A program made the translations under genes and the position numbers. A model generated the notes under the pieces. It was not told where the DNA came from. It did no database searches and saw nothing but the letters and a program-made list of their open reading frames with translations. Of a stretch of 13,797 nucleotides of DNA, positions 13,281-13,797 are shown one piece after another. Source of the DNA: DATGMS01 sp040905145 (lineage in GTDB: Bacteria; Bacteroidota; Bacteroidia; Cytophagales; Cyclobacteriaceae); NCBI GenBank assembly GCA_040905145.1, contig JBBDSC010000006.1, positions 1 through 13,797 on the forward strand, in the 5' to 3' direction. How positions within the stretch are numbered: the stretch's first letter is position 1; each line of letters starts with the position of its first letter.

Positions 13281-13797
13281 ATGGATCGGAAACTACTATA
13301 TACTTTAAGCATTGCCGCATTTACATTGACCTGCATAATTTGTGTGGGTTGTGAAGAATTTCTACCTTCCCTCCCATTGGAAGAGGACCTGTTAGATGGC
13401 CCGGTAGAACTCAATACCGAGCAGCAGGCGGCCTTTCTTGAAGGCGATATTGCTTTTAACGATGAAGTATTCACGCCTGAAGCAGGCTTGGGGGCAGTTT
13501 TTGTTTCAACATCATGCGGCAGTTGCCATGCAGGTGATGGGAAGGGACATCCGTCCACTACACTCATCCGGTTTACCCCCGAACAAGATAGCACCGGGAA
13601 CACTGTTTTGGAACAGGGACCAACCCAATTACAAAACCGCGCTATCCCCGGCTATGTGCCCGAACAGATCCCCGAAGGCGTGCCGTTTTCTAAATTTACA
13701 CCGCCTGCCGTTACAGGTTTGGGGCTTCTTGATCTGGTTTCCGATGCTGATCTGCTGGCAATGGCCGATCCGGACGACAGCAACGGCGACGGGATTT
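13281..13797 (+). CDS. di-heme c-type lipoprotein of the DUF1111 thiol oxidoreductase-like family (3' end outside window)
   Basis: 172 codons are visible, open to the window edge. The N-terminus is a hydrophobic signal ending in CVGC, with Cys24 as the probable lipid site. The first heme site is CGSCH (Cys79, Cys82, His83) in FVSTSCGSCHAGDGKGHP, and a proline/glycine-rich region follows with TPPAVTGLGLLDLV, typical of DUF1111. Members carry two heme c groups; the second CxxCH should lie beyond the window. They resemble MauG/cytochrome c peroxidases and are often named thiol oxidoreductases, though the substrate is unproven. In Bacteroidetes they often accompany imelysin-type iron-uptake lipoproteins, which would fit the palindrome upstream. 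Start chosen because it gives the lipoprotein signal at once. Confidence 0.85.
   Translation, partial: MDRKLLYTLSIAAFTLTCIICVGCEEFLPSLPLEEDLLDGPVELNTEQQAAFLEGDIAFNDEVFTPEAGLGAVFVSTSCGSCHAGDGKGHPSTTLIRFTPEQDSTGNTVLEQGPTQLQNRAIPGYVPEQIPEGVPFSKFTPPAVTGLGLLDLVSDADLLAMADPDDSNGDGI

Noticed and set aside
1..13797. CRISPR array, tRNA, rRNA or riboswitch
   Set aside because: No regularly spaced direct repeats and no cloverleaf, rRNA core or known riboswitch pattern was found by eye; short structured RNAs could still be missed without a covariance search.

Overview
The window looks like a chromosomal stretch of a Bacteroidetes bacterium, probably a Cytophagia or Sphingobacteriia relative. The evidence is the TlpA/DUF4369 lipoprotein, the CVNC-type DsbD, promoter elements of the TTTG / TAnnTTTG kind, weak or absent Shine-Dalgarno sequences, and a toprim protein of the type carried on Bacteroidetes mobile elements. 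The family calls rest on motifs read by eye; no database search was possible.

Layout. (a) 1-459: a junction of two broken genes, a toprim-domain fragment on the minus strand and the last residues of an RND-efflux adaptor on the plus strand. (b) 555-5066: a compact plus-strand run of four envelope thiol-redox genes: a TlpA-like thioredoxin, a complete DsbD-type transmembrane reductase (six expected cysteines present), a DUF4369-TlpA lipoprotein, and a second membrane-anchored TlpA. (c) 5400-9660: a sulfur module on the plus strand: a DUF2892 membrane protein, an ArsR repressor with a clear inverted-repeat operator on its own promoter, a TauE/SafE anion exporter, a metallo-beta-lactamase/double-rhodanese protein (persulfide dioxygenase-like), and two half-size YeeE/YedE permeases. 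A secreted DsrE-like protein follows on the minus strand (10080-10517), with the tail of another gene upstream of it. (d) 10647-10746: exactly 100 Ns, a scaffold gap. (e) 10747-13170: mostly gene wreckage: a serine recombinase with several lesions, fragments of other genes, one possibly intact small membrane protein, and a frameshifted gene with two Rho_N-like repeats. (f) 13178-13797: an 18-bp perfect palindrome and a promoter ahead of a di-heme DUF1111 lipoprotein that runs off the window.

How the genes may work together (inference): the ArsR protein would sense reactive sulfur through its cysteines and release the module. The YeeE/YedE pair would bring in sulfane sulfur or thiosulfate, the MBL-rhodanese protein would oxidise persulfide to sulfite, TauE would export sulfite, and DsrE would carry or trap sulfur in the envelope. 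The adjacent DsbD/TlpA block could supply reducing power outside the inner membrane for thiol or persulfide reduction. That would join two usually separate functions in one locus. The individual families are known; the combined arrangement is the part worth testing.
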